64,000 bases of DNA, taken from the NCBI GenBank assembly GCA_024227155.1, contig JAAELB010001113.1, positions 22,759 to 86,758 of the forward strand, written 5' to 3'. This stretch comes from Desulfobulbaceae bacterium. Its GTDB lineage: Bacteria > Desulfobacterota > Desulfobulbia > Desulfobulbales > Desulfocapsaceae. The notes under the pieces were generated by a model, which saw only the letters and a program-made list of their open reading frames with translations, had not been told where the DNA came from and made no database searches. This document shows, piece after piece, positions 1 to 9,178 of the stretch (the first letter of the stretch is position 1; each line of letters starts with the position of its first letter). The position numbers were made by a program, and so were the translations under genes.

Positions 1-1
1 G

Positions 2-1231
2 GTTTACCGTATGGGGGTTCAAATACCAACACCTGGAATTAATGGCGAAGCGTTGTCAGCATTCTTTGCACAGAATGCTGGCACTCTGTTTGGGATGTTC
101 AATATGTTTTCCGGTGGGGCGCTGGAAAATTTTTCTATTTTTGCTCTTGGCATAATGCCATACATTAGTGCCTCCATCATTATCCAGTTATTGACAGTAG
201 TAATACCTCAACTTGAAGCACTGAAGAAAGAGGGTCAAGCTGGTAACCGCAAAATAACCCAATATACAAGGTACGGCACAGTTGTATTAAGTATAATCCA
301 AGGCACATTCATTGCGACTGGGCTAGAGGGGATGACTGGACCGGCTGGAGCCCCAATTGTACTTGATCCGGGCATTCAGTTTAAACTTATGACTATGCTC
401 ACCCTCACCTCAGGAACTGCTTTTATCATGTGGCTTGGGGAGCAGATGACTGAACGGGGTATCGGAAACGGAATATCTCTTATAATTTTCGCAGGTATTG
501 TTGCCCGAGGGCCCGCCGCTATCGTTAACAGTATTCAGCTGGTCCAGGCCGGGGAAATTGCATTATTCTTCGTGCCTTTTCTGGTATTATTTATGTTTTT
601 TGTTGTTGCCATCATCGTCTTTTTTGAGACAAGCCAGAGGCGAATACCCATCCAGTACGCCAAACGGGTTGTTGGGCGAAAGGTGTACGGGGGACAGAGT
701 TCACATCTACCTTTGAAGATTAATGTCTCTGGAGTTATCCCACCAATCTTTGCCTCCTCTATCATGATGTTTCCTGCTACAATTGGAAGCTTCATACAAA
801 TAGACTGGGTTCAGCGAATATCTGCTGCTATGGCACCCGGAACTGTATATTATTACCTTTGTTATATCATAATGATTGTCTTTTTCTGTTTTTTCTACAC
901 AGCTGTTACCTTCAAACCCGAAGATGTAGCTGAGAACCTTAAGAAAAATGGCGGGTTTGTGCCCGGAATTAGACCTGGAAAGAAAACAGCAGAATTTATT
1001 GATAAGGTTTTAACAAGGCTTACTGTGGTTGGGGCGATTTATTTAAGCGTTGTCTGTGTTCTGCCGACCATTCTTATCTCTCAGTTTAATATACCCTTTT
1101 ATTTTGGTGGAACTGCTCTACTCATTGTTGTGGGTGTTGGCATCGACACTATTTCACAGGTTGAATCACATCTGCACATGAGAAATTATGAAGGCTTTAT
1201 GAAGCAGGGCAAAATTAAAGGGCGTAGGTAA
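2..1231 (+). CDS. secY: Preprotein translocase subunit SecY (5' end outside window)
   Basis: Central channel subunit of the SecYEG translocon in the inner membrane. The frame is already open at base 2, and the residues before the first ATG (base 11) still match SecY (V-Y-R-x-G before IPTPGI), so that ATG is internal and roughly 30 N-terminal residues lie left of the window. Visible family blocks are the plug region (FNMFSGGALENFSIFALGIM), QYTRYGT, the cytoplasmic loop TERGIGNGISL, KPEDVAENLKKNGGFVPGIRPG and the C-terminal PFYFGGTALLIVV. About nine hydrophobic segments remain. It is followed six bases later by map, as is usual at the end of the spc operon. The SecY identity is certain from these motifs; only the start is missing. 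Confidence 0.97.
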   Translation, partial: VYRMGVQIPTPGINGEALSAFFAQNAGTLFGMFNMFSGGALENFSIFALGIMPYISASIIIQLLTVVIPQLEALKKEGQAGNRKITQYTRYGTVVLSIIQGTFIATGLEGMTGPAGAPIVLDPGIQFKLMTMLTLTSGTAFIMWLGEQMTERGIGNGISLIIFAGIVARGPAAIVNSIQLVQAGEIALFFVPFLVLFMFFVVAIIVFFETSQRRIPIQYAKRVVGRKVYGGQSSHLPLKINVSGVIPPIFASSIMMFPATIGSFIQIDWVQRISAAMAPGTVYYYLCYIIMIVFFCFFYTAVTFKPEDVAENLKKNGGFVPGIRPGKKTAEFIDKVLTRLTVVGAIYLSVVCVLPTILISQFNIPFYFGGTALLIVVGVGIDTISQVESHLHMRNYEGFMKQGKIKGRR

Positions 1232-1237
1232 GTAGAG

Positions 1238-2026
1238 GTGAGTTCTTCAGAAAAAGCTAGTGATGGCAGGCGAATAGTCATCAAATCTCTTGATGAGATA
1301 ATGATTATGCAAGAGGCCAATCAGATCGTGGCTGAAACGTTAACGCTGCTGAAAGGTCAAATAGAACCGGGTGTTACCACCTGGGATCTTGATAAAATTG
1401 CAGAAGATTTTTGTAATCGAAAAAAAGTAATACCAGCATTTAAGGGATACAGAGGCTTTCCCGGAAGTCTCTGTGTCTCGATTAATGAAGAGGTTGTACA
1501 CGGTATCCCTTCACGGAAGAAAAAATTAAAGAAAGGGGATATTATATCTATTGATTTCGGCGTTCTTTGTAGAGGGTTTTTCGGTGATTCAGCCGTAACT
1601 ATCCCAGTCGGAAAAGTAGATCCAGAGGTAAATCGTCTTCTTGACGTGACCAGGGAGTCTTTAAATAAAGGCATTACACAGGTTGTTGCAGGCAATCGTA
1701 TTGCTGACATTTCTAAGGCAGTCCAAGGTCATGTAGAGAGCCATGGATTTTCAGTTGTAAAGCAGTTTGTTGGTCATGGTATAGGAAGCCAGCTTCACGA
1801 AGCCCCGGAGATTCCTAATTTTTATCAAGGGGAAAGAACAGCGAGACTGCAAGCGGGTATGGTACTGGCGATTGAGCCCATGGTGAATATGGGAACGCAC
1901 AAAGTGAAAGTTCTAAGAGATGGGTGGACAGTTATTACTTACGACAAAAAGCCCTCAGCTCATTTTGAACACTCTGTAGCGGTTACTGAGGATGGTCCTT
2001 TAATCTTGAGTTTACGGGGAAAATGA
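1238..2026 (+). CDS. map: Methionine aminopeptidase type I
   Basis: Removes the initiator methionine from nascent proteins in the cytosol; a dinuclear metal enzyme. The start is GTG at 1238, preceded by AGTAGAG; no ATG lies nearby upstream in frame. The 262-residue length is typical of type I enzymes without a zinc-finger extension. The five metal ligands can be read as D106 and D117 (IDFG and GDSA), H180 (VGHGIG), E213 (AIEP) and E244 (HFEHS); the substrate-gating histidine is H88 (VVHGIP). The gene follows secY by six bases and precedes infA, the classic alpha-operon order. Confidence 0.97.
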   Translation: MSSSEKASDGRRIVIKSLDEIMIMQEANQIVAETLTLLKGQIEPGVTTWDLDKIAEDFCNRKKVIPAFKGYRGFPGSLCVSINEEVVHGIPSRKKKLKKGDIISIDFGVLCRGFFGDSAVTIPVGKVDPEVNRLLDVTRESLNKGITQVVAGNRIADISKAVQGHVESHGFSVVKQFVGHGIGSQLHEAPEIPNFYQGERTARLQAGMVLAIEPMVNMGTHKVKVLRDGWTVITYDKKPSAHFEHSVAVTEDGPLILSLRGK

Positions 2027-2114
2027 CCTCTGTTTGAAAAAGAACTTCTCTTATTTGATAAAGTAGATTATACTGTTGCGTTTTTAACTGTAATTTTGAT
2101 TTTCAGGGTTATCC

Positions 2115-2351
2115 ATGTCGAAAGAAGAAGCTATTGAAGTTGAAGGTACTATAATAGAACCATTACCCAACGCGATGTTTCGCGTTGAGTTAGATAATGG
2201 TCACAAAGTACTAGCCCATATATCAGGGAAAATGCGAATGCATTTTATCAAAATATTACCTGGTGACAGGGTTACAATCGAACTCTCTCCTTATGATCTA
2301 ACGAGGGGTAGGGTTACGTTTCGGGCCAAAAACCCAAAAAAGAAAAAATAG
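2115..2351 (+). CDS. infA: Translation initiation factor IF-1
   Basis: A small OB-fold protein that binds the ribosomal A site during initiation. The 78-residue product has the family signature ([19 protein letters not shown], then [17 protein letters not shown] and [10 protein letters not shown]). It is slightly longer than the usual 72 residues because of a lysine-rich tail. It lies between map and rpmJ, as in most bacteria. Confidence 0.97.
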   Translation: MSKEEAIEVEGTIIEPLPNAMFRVELDNGHKVLAHISGKMRMHFIKILPGDRVTIELSPYDLTRGRVTFRAKNPKKKK

Positions 2352-2365
2352 AGAGTTCGTTGATC

Positions 2366-2479
2366 ATGAAAGTACGCGCATCTGTAAAAAAAATATGCAG
2401 TGATTGTAAAATTTATAAACGTAACGGTGTCGTTCGCGTTTCCTGTAAGATAAAAAAACATAAACAGCGGCAGGGATAA
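2366..2479 (+). CDS. rpmJ: 50S ribosomal protein L36 (zinc-binding form)
   Basis: A 37-residue basic protein read directly from the sequence: it begins [19 protein letters not shown] and ends [10 protein letters not shown]. Four zinc ligands are present (C11, C14, C27, H32), so this is the C+ form of L36. ATG 2366 lies 14 bases after the infA stop, and TAA is at 2477-2479. Position between infA and rpsM is canonical. Confidence 0.96.
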   Translation: MKVRASVKKICSDCKIYKRNGVVRVSCKIKKHKQRQG

Positions 2480-2526
2480 TTTAGCTCAAACGCTAAATTT
2501 ACCTACTTCTTTTAAGGAGATATGTC

Positions 2527-2892
2527 TTGGCACGTATAGCAGGAATTGACCTTCCAAAAAATAAACACATGGATCGAGCTTTAACTTATATACACGGTAT
2601 TGGGTTAACCTCAGCTCGTAAAATTTTAGACAAAGTTGATCTTCCCTACACCATGAACAGCGATGATCTCGGTGGTGACGACGTCAATAGAATCAGACTG
2701 GTTCTTGAGGCCGAGTATGTTGTTGAGGGTGATCGCAGGCGTGAAGTGTCGATGGACATTAAGCGTCTTACTGACTCGGGTTGTTATCGCGGACGAAGGC
2801 ATCGCATGGGACTACCATGTCGAGGCCAGAAAACCAAGACGAATGCACGAACCCGAAAGGGACCTCGTAAAGGTGCGGCTCGACGCAAGTAA
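2527..2892 (+). CDS. rpsM: 30S ribosomal protein S13
   Basis: Small-subunit head protein contacting 16S rRNA and P-site tRNA. The product starts [20 protein letters not shown] and ends with the basic tail [13 protein letters not shown]; length 121 fits the family. The start codon is TTG at 2527, supported by AAGGAGA about eight bases upstream; the nearby ATG at 2522 is out of frame. Followed by rpsK. Confidence 0.97.
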   Translation: MARIAGIDLPKNKHMDRALTYIHGIGLTSARKILDKVDLPYTMNSDDLGGDDVNRIRLVLEAEYVVEGDRRREVSMDIKRLTDSGCYRGRRHRMGLPCRGQKTKTNARTRKGPRKGAARRK

Positions 2893-2916
2893 AAGAATTT
2901 AATACAGGTGTAAGAT

Positions 2917-3297
2917 ATGGCAGTTTCAAAGAAAAAAAAGGTAAAAAAGAATATACCAGAGGGTATAGTCTTTGTGTACTCTACCTTTAATAATACTATC
3001 GTCACAATTTCTGACAAACAGGGAAATGTAGTTTCCTGGTGTAGCGCAGGCGTTCTCGGTTTCAAAGGATCTCGTAAAAGTACTCCTTTTGCTGCACAAA
3101 ACGCGCTGGCTGATGCTGCAAAAAAAGCAGCTGACTGTGGTATGCGAAAGGTTGAAGTTAAGGTCAAAGGTCCAGGTCCAGGTCGTGAAGCTGCACTGCG
3201 TGCACTTATTAATACTGGCTTTGAGGTCTCGAAAATTTATGACGTAACTCCAATACCTCACAATGGATGTAAACCTCCAAAGCGTCGTCGCGTATAA
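2917..3297 (+). CDS. rpsK: 30S ribosomal protein S11
   Basis: Platform protein of the small subunit. It starts with a lysine-rich stretch ([12 protein letters not shown]), then carries [28 protein letters not shown], the signature [14 protein letters not shown] and the C-terminal [13 protein letters not shown]. 126 residues, as expected. Lies between rpsM and rpsD. Confidence 0.97.
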   Translation: MAVSKKKKVKKNIPEGIVFVYSTFNNTIVTISDKQGNVVSWCSAGVLGFKGSRKSTPFAAQNALADAAKKAADCGMRKVEVKVKGPGPGREAALRALINTGFEVSKIYDVTPIPHNGCKPPKRRRV

Positions 3298-3346
3298 CGG
3301 CCTTTTGTTTATAACTTCACACATCTAATAAGAATGGAGGCCAAAG

Positions 3347-3976
3347 TTGGCTAGAAATATTGGTGCTGCATGCCGTCGATGCAGACGAGAAAATTTAAAG
3401 TTGTACCTCAAGGGTGACCGTTGCTATTCTGATAAATGTTCTTTCGAACGAAGAGCATTCGGGCCTGGTCAGCACGGACAAGCACGATTCAAAAAGCAAT
3501 CTGACTATGCTATTCAGTTACGAGAGAAGCAAAAAGTTAAAAGCATGTATGGGATGCTTGAAGGCCAGTTCCGTTTAACTTTTGATAAAGCTGAAATGCA
3601 AAAAGGAGTTACCGGTGAGAATCTGTTGATTCTCCTGGAAAGAAGACTCGACAACACTGTATTTCGAATTGGCTATGCTTCATCCCGTAACCAGGCAAGG
3701 CAGTTAGTAAGGCATAACCATATTCTTATTAACGGCAAAAGAGTTAATATTCCTTCATATGTTGTGTCGGTTGAGGATGTCATCACACTCAAGGAAAAGA
3801 GCCGGGCCAACGCTGCTATTAACGAAAACCTTGAAGCAGTTGTGCGTCGTGGTGTGCCTAGCTGGTTAGAGTTGGAAAAAGATAATTATAAGGCTACTGT
3901 GAAGGCTTTACCAAATAGAGAAGAACTCACAATGCCGATACAGGAACAATTAATTGTCGAACTTTACTCAAAGTAA
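3347..3976 (+). CDS. rpsD: 30S ribosomal protein S4 (zinc-binding form)
   Basis: Primary 16S rRNA binder and 30S assembly initiator; in many bacteria also a translational repressor of the alpha operon. TTG start at 3347 with GGAGG upstream gives [20 protein letters not shown]. Cysteines C9, C12, C26 and C31 form a zinc site, so this is the C+ form, unlike E. coli S4. The S4 RNA-binding domain is visible around [20 protein letters not shown] and [20 protein letters not shown]. 209 residues. Confidence 0.97.
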   Translation: MARNIGAACRRCRRENLKLYLKGDRCYSDKCSFERRAFGPGQHGQARFKKQSDYAIQLREKQKVKSMYGMLEGQFRLTFDKAEMQKGVTGENLLILLERRLDNTVFRIGYASSRNQARQLVRHNHILINGKRVNIPSYVVSVEDVITLKEKSRANAAINENLEAVVRRGVPSWLELEKDNYKATVKALPNREELTMPIQEQLIVELYSK

Positions 3977-3986
3977 GTATCATTTT

Positions 3987-4033
3987 AAGGTTTATCGAGG
4001 GTGTCTTTAATATGACGCTCGCTATAAACCTTT
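3987..4033 (+). promoter_or_regulatory. Hairpin between rpsD and rpoA
   Basis: A strong inverted repeat: AAGGTTTAT-CGAG pairs with CTCG-c-ATAAACCTT, followed by TTTTAT. A second, weaker repeat (GCAATC with GATTGC, 4074-4099) sits just ahead of the rpoA ribosome-binding site. The first could be a weak terminator or attenuator, or a site for S4 autoregulation; which of these is not shown by the sequence. Confidence 0.5.
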
Positions 4034-4115
4034 TATCAGTAATTTCACTTACAAAGTAACGAGTAAATTAAAAGCAATCACTAGCTATTGAGCGATTGCG
4101 GGTAAAAGGAAATCT

Positions 4116-5156
4116 ATGACTCAAGCTGCCGACGAAAAAATACCATTTCACCGTAATTGGCACGAGCTGATCAAGCCTGAAAAACTAGAGGTAGATAGAG
4201 ACAAACACACCGGTACTTACGGCAAATTTGTATGTCAACCACTGGAGAGAGGCTTTGCAACCACTATAGGAAATTCTCTAAGGAGAATTCTCCTATCTTC
4301 TATTCAGGGCGTTGCAATTACAACGGTTAAGATTGAGGGAGCATTACACGAATTCACTTCCATGAAAGATATCATGGAGGATGTCAGCGAAATTATACTC
4401 AATCTTAAACAGGTTAGATTAAAATTACACTCCCCTGACTCTCAAAGAGTTGTTATAGAAAAAGAGGGGCCAGGTGTAGTCACCGCTGGTGATATAGTTG
4501 ACTCAGCATATGTAGAGGTCATGAACGAGGAACAGGTAATCTGCACTCTAACAGGACCTATATCTTTTCACGCTGAACTAACAGTGGACTGGGGGAAGGG
4601 GTACCAGCCAGCCGAGAAGATGGATAAAGAAAATCTATCAATTGGTCAAATTCCAATTGATGCCATTTTTACTCCAATTAAAAAAATACAGTACGTCACC
4701 TCCCAGGCTCGTGTCGGTCAGCAGACAGACTACGACAAATTGACTATAGAAATCGAAACCGATGGTAGTCTTAAGCCTGAAAATGCTCTTGCCTATGCAG
4801 CAAAAATATTAAAAGAGCAAATGACCATCTTTATTAATTTTGATGAAGAAGAAGCTGAGCCTGAAATCACTGTAGATCCGACCAAGGATATCGAGCCACT
4901 TAATCCGTTCCTCGATAAACCTGTTGAAGATCTTGAACTCTCCGTTCGATCAGCTAACTGTTTGAAGAATGCCGATATTAATTTCATCGGTGATCTTGCG
5001 CAGAAAACGGATCAAGAGATGTTAAAAACCAAGAACTTCGGACGAAAGTCATTAAATGAAATTAAAGCTCTACTCTCCGAAATGGATCTTACGCTCGGTA
5101 TGAAGTTTGAGAACTGGGTTCCGCCAAATGAGCGAGCTGAAACAGAAGAAGCATAA
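4116..5156 (+). CDS. rpoA: DNA-directed RNA polymerase subunit alpha
   Basis: Alpha subunit that dimerises to nucleate core RNA polymerase and contacts UP elements and activators. N-terminal domain (about 20-240) with the signature FVCQPLERGFATTIGNSLRRILLSS (residues about 37-61), acidic linker around EEEAEPEITVDPT, then the C-terminal DNA-binding domain (about 260-335: LELSVRSANCLKNADI, NFGRKSLNEIKALL, GMKFENWVPP). 346 residues. Lies between rpsD and rplQ as usual. Confidence 0.97.
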   Translation: MTQAADEKIPFHRNWHELIKPEKLEVDRDKHTGTYGKFVCQPLERGFATTIGNSLRRILLSSIQGVAITTVKIEGALHEFTSMKDIMEDVSEIILNLKQVRLKLHSPDSQRVVIEKEGPGVVTAGDIVDSAYVEVMNEEQVICTLTGPISFHAELTVDWGKGYQPAEKMDKENLSIGQIPIDAIFTPIKKIQYVTSQARVGQQTDYDKLTIEIETDGSLKPENALAYAAKILKEQMTIFINFDEEEAEPEITVDPTKDIEPLNPFLDKPVEDLELSVRSANCLKNADINFIGDLAQKTDQEMLKTKNFGRKSLNEIKALLSEMDLTLGMKFENWVPPNERAETEEA

Positions 5157-5223
5157 TTTCAGTGAATTTTAACTTATACAGCTGTACCTAATCAGGTTTC
5201 GAGCAGTAGGCGAGGAAAATACG

Positions 5224-5610
5224 ATGAGACATAAATATTCAGGTAGAAAGTTAGGACGGACAAGTTCCCACAGGATGGCCATGTTTAGAAATATGGTTAC
5301 TTCTCTGTTTGAGCATGAGAGAATCGTGACGACTACCGAAAAAGCCAAAGAGTTGCGACCGATAGCAGAAAAAATGATCACTTTAGGCAAAAGGGGTGAT
5401 TTGCACGCGCGGAGACAGGCTCTTAGCTTTATTCGCAGCAAAGATGTTGTTGATAAACTTTTTTCTGAAATCAAAGATAAGTTTGAAGACCGTAAAGGTG
5501 GGTATACCCGGATCTTGAAAACTGGTATTCGCCGCGGTGATGCTGCGAGTATGGCGATTATTGAACTTGTAGGTTATGAGGAAGTAATCGAGGCTCCTGA
5601 AGCCGAGTAG
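5224..5610 (+). CDS. rplQ: 50S ribosomal protein L17
   Basis: Large-subunit protein near the tunnel exit. It starts [20 protein letters not shown] and carries [21 protein letters not shown] and [20 protein letters not shown]. 128 residues with the short acidic tail seen in this group. ATG 5224 is preceded by GAGGAAAA. It is the last gene of the alpha operon and is followed by an intrinsic terminator. Confidence 0.97.
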   Translation: MRHKYSGRKLGRTSSHRMAMFRNMVTSLFEHERIVTTTEKAKELRPIAEKMITLGKRGDLHARRQALSFIRSKDVVDKLFSEIKDKFEDRKGGYTRILKTGIRRGDAASMAIIELVGYEEVIEAPEAE

Positions 5611-5634
5611 CAGAATGAGGTTAGTTTTTTTTTG

Positions 5635-5673
5635 GGCTGATGGAAGCAATTGCTTCTATCAGCCTTTTTTTTT
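5635..5673 (+). terminator. Intrinsic terminator after rplQ
   Basis: GGCTGATgGAAGCA pairs with TGCTTCtATCAGCC (perfect apart from the facing mismatch), followed by nine T. It closes the spc/alpha operon. A run of A/T on the left also makes it look usable in the opposite direction. Confidence 0.9.
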
Positions 5674-5703
5674 GCAATAATGAAAAATAACGGGAGGCAA
5701 CCA

Positions 5704-6471
5704 TTGACCAAAATAACAAAAGAATTTCCCAAGGGAATGGTACCCTTGTATAATTCTGAATTTTTGTTCGAATGCCACTCAGAAGTCGAGTGCTTTACCA
5801 TGTGCTGCAAAAATGTGGATCTTACTCTTTATCCCTACGATATCATTCGTCTCAAAAATAGCCTGGGCCTGGATTCTGAAGAATTCCTTCGAAAACATAC
5901 CTTCCTGGTGAAGGGTGAAAATCCGTATTTCCCGACTGTGAAGCTCTCCCTATTAGATAACGAAGGAAAATGGTGTCCTTTCCTCGCTGAGGATGGGTGC
6001 AGAGTTTATAATGATAGGCCATCTGCCTGCCGTACATACCCATTGGAACGTGCTGTTGATCGTTCAGGGGAGGGAGGTGCGGCGGATGAATATTATTTTT
6101 TGACAGATCATCCCTATTGTAAAGGACATAACGAGGATAAGACACACACAGTCAATAGTTGGATAAGAAACCAGAGATTAATTGATTTCAATGCTATGAA
6201 TGGATTTTGGGCTGAAGTTGACACACTTTTTAGCTCAAACCCGTGGAAGGGAGAAGGAACCGCAGGAGAAAAACAGCAACTCGCTTTTATGGTGTGCTAT
6301 AATATTGATGGATTTAAACGTTTTGCAGAACAGCACAAAATTTTGCAGCAGTTCAAACTTGCAAAGGATCAGAAGCGTAGAATAGTTAAAGATGATGGTG
6401 AAATGCTCAAATTTGGTTTTGAATGGCTCAAATTGATCTTAACCGGGACAGGTTCACTGGTCAAAAAATAA
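5704..6471 (+). CDS. YkgJ family cysteine-cluster protein
   Basis: A 255-residue protein of the CxxCxxCC (YkgJ/UPF0153) family, thought to bind zinc or iron; no reaction is established. Cysteines C24, C30, C34 and C35 (FECHSEVECFTMCC) are followed by CPFLAEDGCRVYNDRPSACR, the second half of the cluster. I chose TTG 5704 because GGGAGG lies six bases before it. Starts further upstream (ATG 5680, TTG 5650) have no ribosome-binding site, and the latter would lie inside the rplQ terminator. The C-terminal part has no recognised motif. Confidence 0.85.
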   Translation: MTKITKEFPKGMVPLYNSEFLFECHSEVECFTMCCKNVDLTLYPYDIIRLKNSLGLDSEEFLRKHTFLVKGENPYFPTVKLSLLDNEGKWCPFLAEDGCRVYNDRPSACRTYPLERAVDRSGEGGAADEYYFLTDHPYCKGHNEDKTHTVNSWIRNQRLIDFNAMNGFWAEVDTLFSSNPWKGEGTAGEKQQLAFMVCYNIDGFKRFAEQHKILQQFKLAKDQKRRIVKDDGEMLKFGFEWLKLILTGTGSLVKK

Positions 6472-6671
6472 ATTATTACCCCGGTATTTGCAAGCTTCGG
6501 TTGCAAAAGTGCTCTAGTCATGTTAAAAAATCATGTTGTTTTTTTTATAAGTGCGACTGTCGGAGTCCACAATAATCACACACACCTTCGCATCAACTGG
6601 TGTCGTACAGGCAAGAAAAATCTTGCTCAGCGATTAGAGAAGGTGGAGGAATAACCAGAATGGAGAAAACT
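6472..6671 (+). promoter_or_regulatory. rpsB leader region
   Basis: A 200-base non-coding stretch ahead of rpsB. It holds several short inverted repeats: TTTGCAA/TTGCAAA at 6487-6507, GACT/AGTC at about 6555-6567, and GCAAG/CTTGC at about 6611-6627. Long untranslated leaders with autoregulatory structures are known for rpsB-tsf operons; here the sequence shows only the hairpins. No convincing -35/-10 pair was found. Confidence 0.35.
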
Positions 6672-7451
6672 ATGTCGTCAAATGCTAGTGTAAGAGATAT
6701 GCTGCAGGCAGGAGTCCACTTCGGTCATCAGACCAGACGCTGGAATCCAAAGATGAAACAATTCATCTACGGTCCAAGAAATGGAATTTACATCATCAAT
6801 CTCGATGTCACCAAAAAGCTTTTCGACAAAGCATGTGGCTACATCACTGAAGAAATCAAAAATGGTGGTTCAATCTTATTTGTTGGAACTAAGCGACAGG
6901 CGCAAGCTATAATAAACGAGGAAGCTCACCGATGTGGCATGTATTATGTCGATCACAGGTGGTTAGGTGGCATGCTCACCAACTTTCAAACCATTAAAAA
7001 CAGCATTGATCGCCTTAAGTCAATAGAATCAATGCAGGCCGACGGTTCCATTAATCGCTTTCCCAAAAAAGAGATCCTTCTCATGGAGAAAGAGCGTATT
7101 AAGCTTGAGCGAAATGTTGGTGGTATCAAAGATATGAAGGGGTTGCCTTCTGTAGTCTTCGTTGTGGATCCAAGAAAAGAAACAATTGCCGTCAAAGAAG
7201 CAGTTAAGCTCGGGATTCCTGTGATTGCTATCACAGATACAAACTGTGATCCTGACAATATTGACTTCGTTATTCCTGGAAATGACGATGCAATCAGATC
7301 AATTCGTTTGCTTAGTCATCATGTTGCTGAAGCGGTATTGGCCGGACAAGCCCTTCGTGATGGTGATGATGCGTCTGAAGAGGCAGTTGCTGCTGCGATG
7401 GGAGATGTAGGCGCAGAAATGACTGAGACTACGCAACCGACTGAACAGTAA
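6672..7451 (+). CDS. rpsB: 30S ribosomal protein S2
   Basis: Late-assembling small-subunit protein that recruits S1. Product begins [20 protein letters not shown], matching the family N terminus, and carries the S2 blocks [10 protein letters not shown] and [17 protein letters not shown] 6672 is preceded by GGAG with a six-base gap; ATG 6660 is possible (GGAGG about ten bases upstream). About 259 residues with an Ala/Glu-rich tail. It is followed by tsf after a hairpin-rich spacer, the usual order. Confidence 0.95.
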   Translation: MSSNASVRDMLQAGVHFGHQTRRWNPKMKQFIYGPRNGIYIINLDVTKKLFDKACGYITEEIKNGGSILFVGTKRQAQAIINEEAHRCGMYYVDHRWLGGMLTNFQTIKNSIDRLKSIESMQADGSINRFPKKEILLMEKERIKLERNVGGIKDMKGLPSVVFVVDPRKETIAVKEAVKLGIPVIAITDTNCDPDNIDFVIPGNDDAIRSIRLLSHHVAEAVLAGQALRDGDDASEEAVAAAMGDVGAEMTETTQPTEQ

Positions 7452-7505
7452 AGTGTGTTGAGCTAATCTTAAAGCTCTACAGGCAATAGGTTTTGTTTGT
7501 TATGT

Positions 7506-7535
7506 AAGGGGCTGTCTTTGGACCGCCCCTTTTTC
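7506..7535 (+). terminator. Intrinsic terminator or attenuator between rpsB and tsf
   Basis: AAGGGGC pairs with GCCCCTT, with an inner GTC/GAC pairing, followed by five T. Such partial terminators are common between rpsB and tsf and set their expression ratio. Confidence 0.8.
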
Positions 7536-7556
7536 ATATGTAAATCGCGGATGTAC

Positions 7557-7585
7557 ATCCACCCAGGTCTTATCTGGGCGTGGAT
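7557..7585 (+). promoter_or_regulatory. Hairpin ahead of tsf
   Basis: ATCCAC-CCAG pairs with CTGG-gc-GTGGAT (ten base pairs, small bulge). It lacks a T run, so it is not a terminator. It lies about 40 bases before the tsf start and may be a leader element or mRNA-stability structure. Confidence 0.45.
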
Positions 7586-7624
7586 TACAATATATAATTA
7601 AATGTTAGATAAAGGAGATTTACC

Positions 7625-8221
7625 ATGGCAATTACAAGTAAGATGGTAAAAGATCTGAGGGATAAGACGCAGGCCGGAATGATGGACTGTAAGAAAGCAC
7701 TTGAAAAGACAGAAGGAGATATGGAAAAAGCCGTTGATCTGCTCCGTCAAAAAGGGCTTGCAGTAGCTGCTAAAAGAGCTGGCCGTGCCACGAGTGAAGG
7801 TGTTATCGAGACTTATATCCATGCCGGCGGTAAACTAGGTGTTATGGTTGAACTCGGTTGCGAGACTGATTTTGTCGCGAAAAATGACGATTTTAGAGAA
7901 TTTGCCCGTGATATCGCAATGCATGTGGCCGCAGTTAACCCTGTTGCTATTACCAGAGAAGATGTTCCTGCGGAAATCATTGCCCGTGAGAAGGATATCT
8001 ATGTACAGCAGGCACTTGACTCGGGAAAACCTGAGGCAATTGTTGAAAAAATGGTAACTGGGAAAATAGAGAAGTATCTAGCTGAAATTGCACTTCTCGA
8101 ACAAAAATACGTTAAAAACCCGGATCTGTCTATTCAGGATTTGTTGAATGAGCTTGTTGGTAAAATGGGTGAAAATATTTCAATAAAAAGATTCGCCAGA
8201 TTTCAGGTCGGTGTAGAATAA
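7625..8221 (+). CDS. tsf: Elongation factor Ts
   Basis: Guanine-nucleotide exchange factor for EF-Tu. N-terminal UBA-like domain (MAITSKMVKDLRDKTQAGMM, DCKKALEKTEGDMEKAVDLL) and the core signature ELGCETDFVAKND, which contacts EF-Tu. At 198 residues it is the short form, with a single core subdomain, compared with about 280 in E. coli; short EF-Ts is usual in several lineages. AAAGGAGATTTACC precedes ATG 7625. Confidence 0.96.
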   Translation: MAITSKMVKDLRDKTQAGMMDCKKALEKTEGDMEKAVDLLRQKGLAVAAKRAGRATSEGVIETYIHAGGKLGVMVELGCETDFVAKNDDFREFARDIAMHVAAVNPVAITREDVPAEIIAREKDIYVQQALDSGKPEAIVEKMVTGKIEKYLAEIALLEQKYVKNPDLSIQDLLNELVGKMGENISIKRFARFQVGVE

Positions 8222-8234
8222 TATTGTTTGGCAG

Positions 8235-8265
8235 GGCGGTCAGATCTGACCGCCTCTGGTTTTTT
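8235..8265 (+). terminator. Intrinsic terminator after tsf
   Basis: A perfect 20-base palindrome (GGCGGTCAGATCTGACCGCC) followed four bases later by GGTTTTTT. Closes the rpsB-tsf unit. Confidence 0.85.
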
Positions 8266-8310
8266 CACCTAATTACACATCCTTCGACAACCTCATAAAA
8301 GGAAAATACT

Positions 8311-9030
8311 ATGTCAGATAAGCTGAAATACAAGAGGATGCTCCTGAAACTGAGTGGAGAAGCCCTCATGGGTGATGATGCCTACGGTATCAGCACTAAA
8401 GTTCTCGAGTTTGTGGCTTCTGAGGTTAAACAGGTTGTGGAGGCGGGGGCAGAACTGGGATTGGTCATTGGAGCTGGAAATATTTTCAGGGGGGTAGCTG
8501 GCGCTTCTAAGGGAATGGACCGTACAACCGCTGATAATATGGGCATGCTTGCTACAGTAATGAATAGTCTTGCCATGCAGGATGCACTCGAACGAAATGG
8601 TGTTATAACCAGGGTAATGTCCGCAATTCCGATGCAGTCGGTATCAGAACCTTACATACGAAGGCGAGCCACGAGGCATCTTGAAAAGGGGCGGGTTGTA
8701 ATTTTTGCAGCAGGAACCGGCAATCCCTATTTTACCACAGATTCAGCCGGTGTTTTACGTGCATTAGAGATCGATGCGGATGTTGTTATTAAAGCCACCA
8801 AGGTTGATGGAGTCTATGATAAGGATCCTATGGTACATTCTGATGCGGTAAAGTATGATACATTGACCTACGATGATGTGTTACGCAAAGGGCTCCGCGT
8901 TATGGATGCCGCAGGAATAGCACTGGCCAAAGAAGATAATTTGCCCATAATGGTTCTCGATATGGGAGCGCCAGGAAATATCAGACTAGCAGCTGCTGGG
9001 GAAAATGTTGGTACCATAATTACAGCATAA
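8311..9030 (+). CDS. pyrH: UMP kinase
   Basis: Phosphorylates UMP to UDP in pyrimidine nucleotide synthesis; hexameric, amino-acid-kinase fold. [18 protein letters not shown] is the N-terminal phosphate-binding segment, [11 protein letters not shown] the nucleotide site, and [20 protein letters not shown] the signature that contacts UMP. 239 residues. It sits between tsf and frr, the order found in most bacteria, but an inserted element (9041-9155) separates it from frr. Confidence 0.97.
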   Translation: MSDKLKYKRMLLKLSGEALMGDDAYGISTKVLEFVASEVKQVVEAGAELGLVIGAGNIFRGVAGASKGMDRTTADNMGMLATVMNSLAMQDALERNGVITRVMSAIPMQSVSEPYIRRRATRHLEKGRVVIFAAGTGNPYFTTDSAGVLRALEIDADVVIKATKVDGVYDKDPMVHSDAVKYDTLTYDDVLRKGLRVMDAAGIALAKEDNLPIMVLDMGAPGNIRLAAAGENVGTIITA

Positions 9031-9040
9031 TAAAATACGA

Positions 9041-9155
9041 TTAACACCCCACAAGGGGGTATAAGTGCCTTGAAGTTTTCTTTAAGTTAATAATTTTCAA
9101 TACACATTTCAGGTTTCCTGTTTTTTATGACGGGTTTTCTGGAATAAGGCACTAA
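9041..9155 (+). mobile_element. CTAA-family mini-element, copy A (divergent)
   Basis: A 115-base intergenic copy of a repeat family found five times in this window. Its right half (AAGTGCCTTGAAG ... TTAAGTTAATAATTTTCAATACA ... CTGTTTTTTATGA ... TCTGGAATAAGGCACTAA, written in pieces) matches copies B, C and D. AGTGCCTT near the start pairs with AAGGCACT at the end. The left hairpin differs from the other copies (ACCCC-acaag-GGGGT instead of CCGAC-loop-GTCGG), and the left flank is TTAA rather than CTAA. It separates pyrH from frr. No protein is encoded. Confidence 0.7.
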
Positions 9156-9178
9156 AAAAGTTCTGGATAGGTGAAATC

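Noticed and set aside
535-795. Frames antisense to or out of register with secY and other ribosomal-operon genes
   Set aside because: They lie wholly inside well-identified genes and have no independent start sites or family features.
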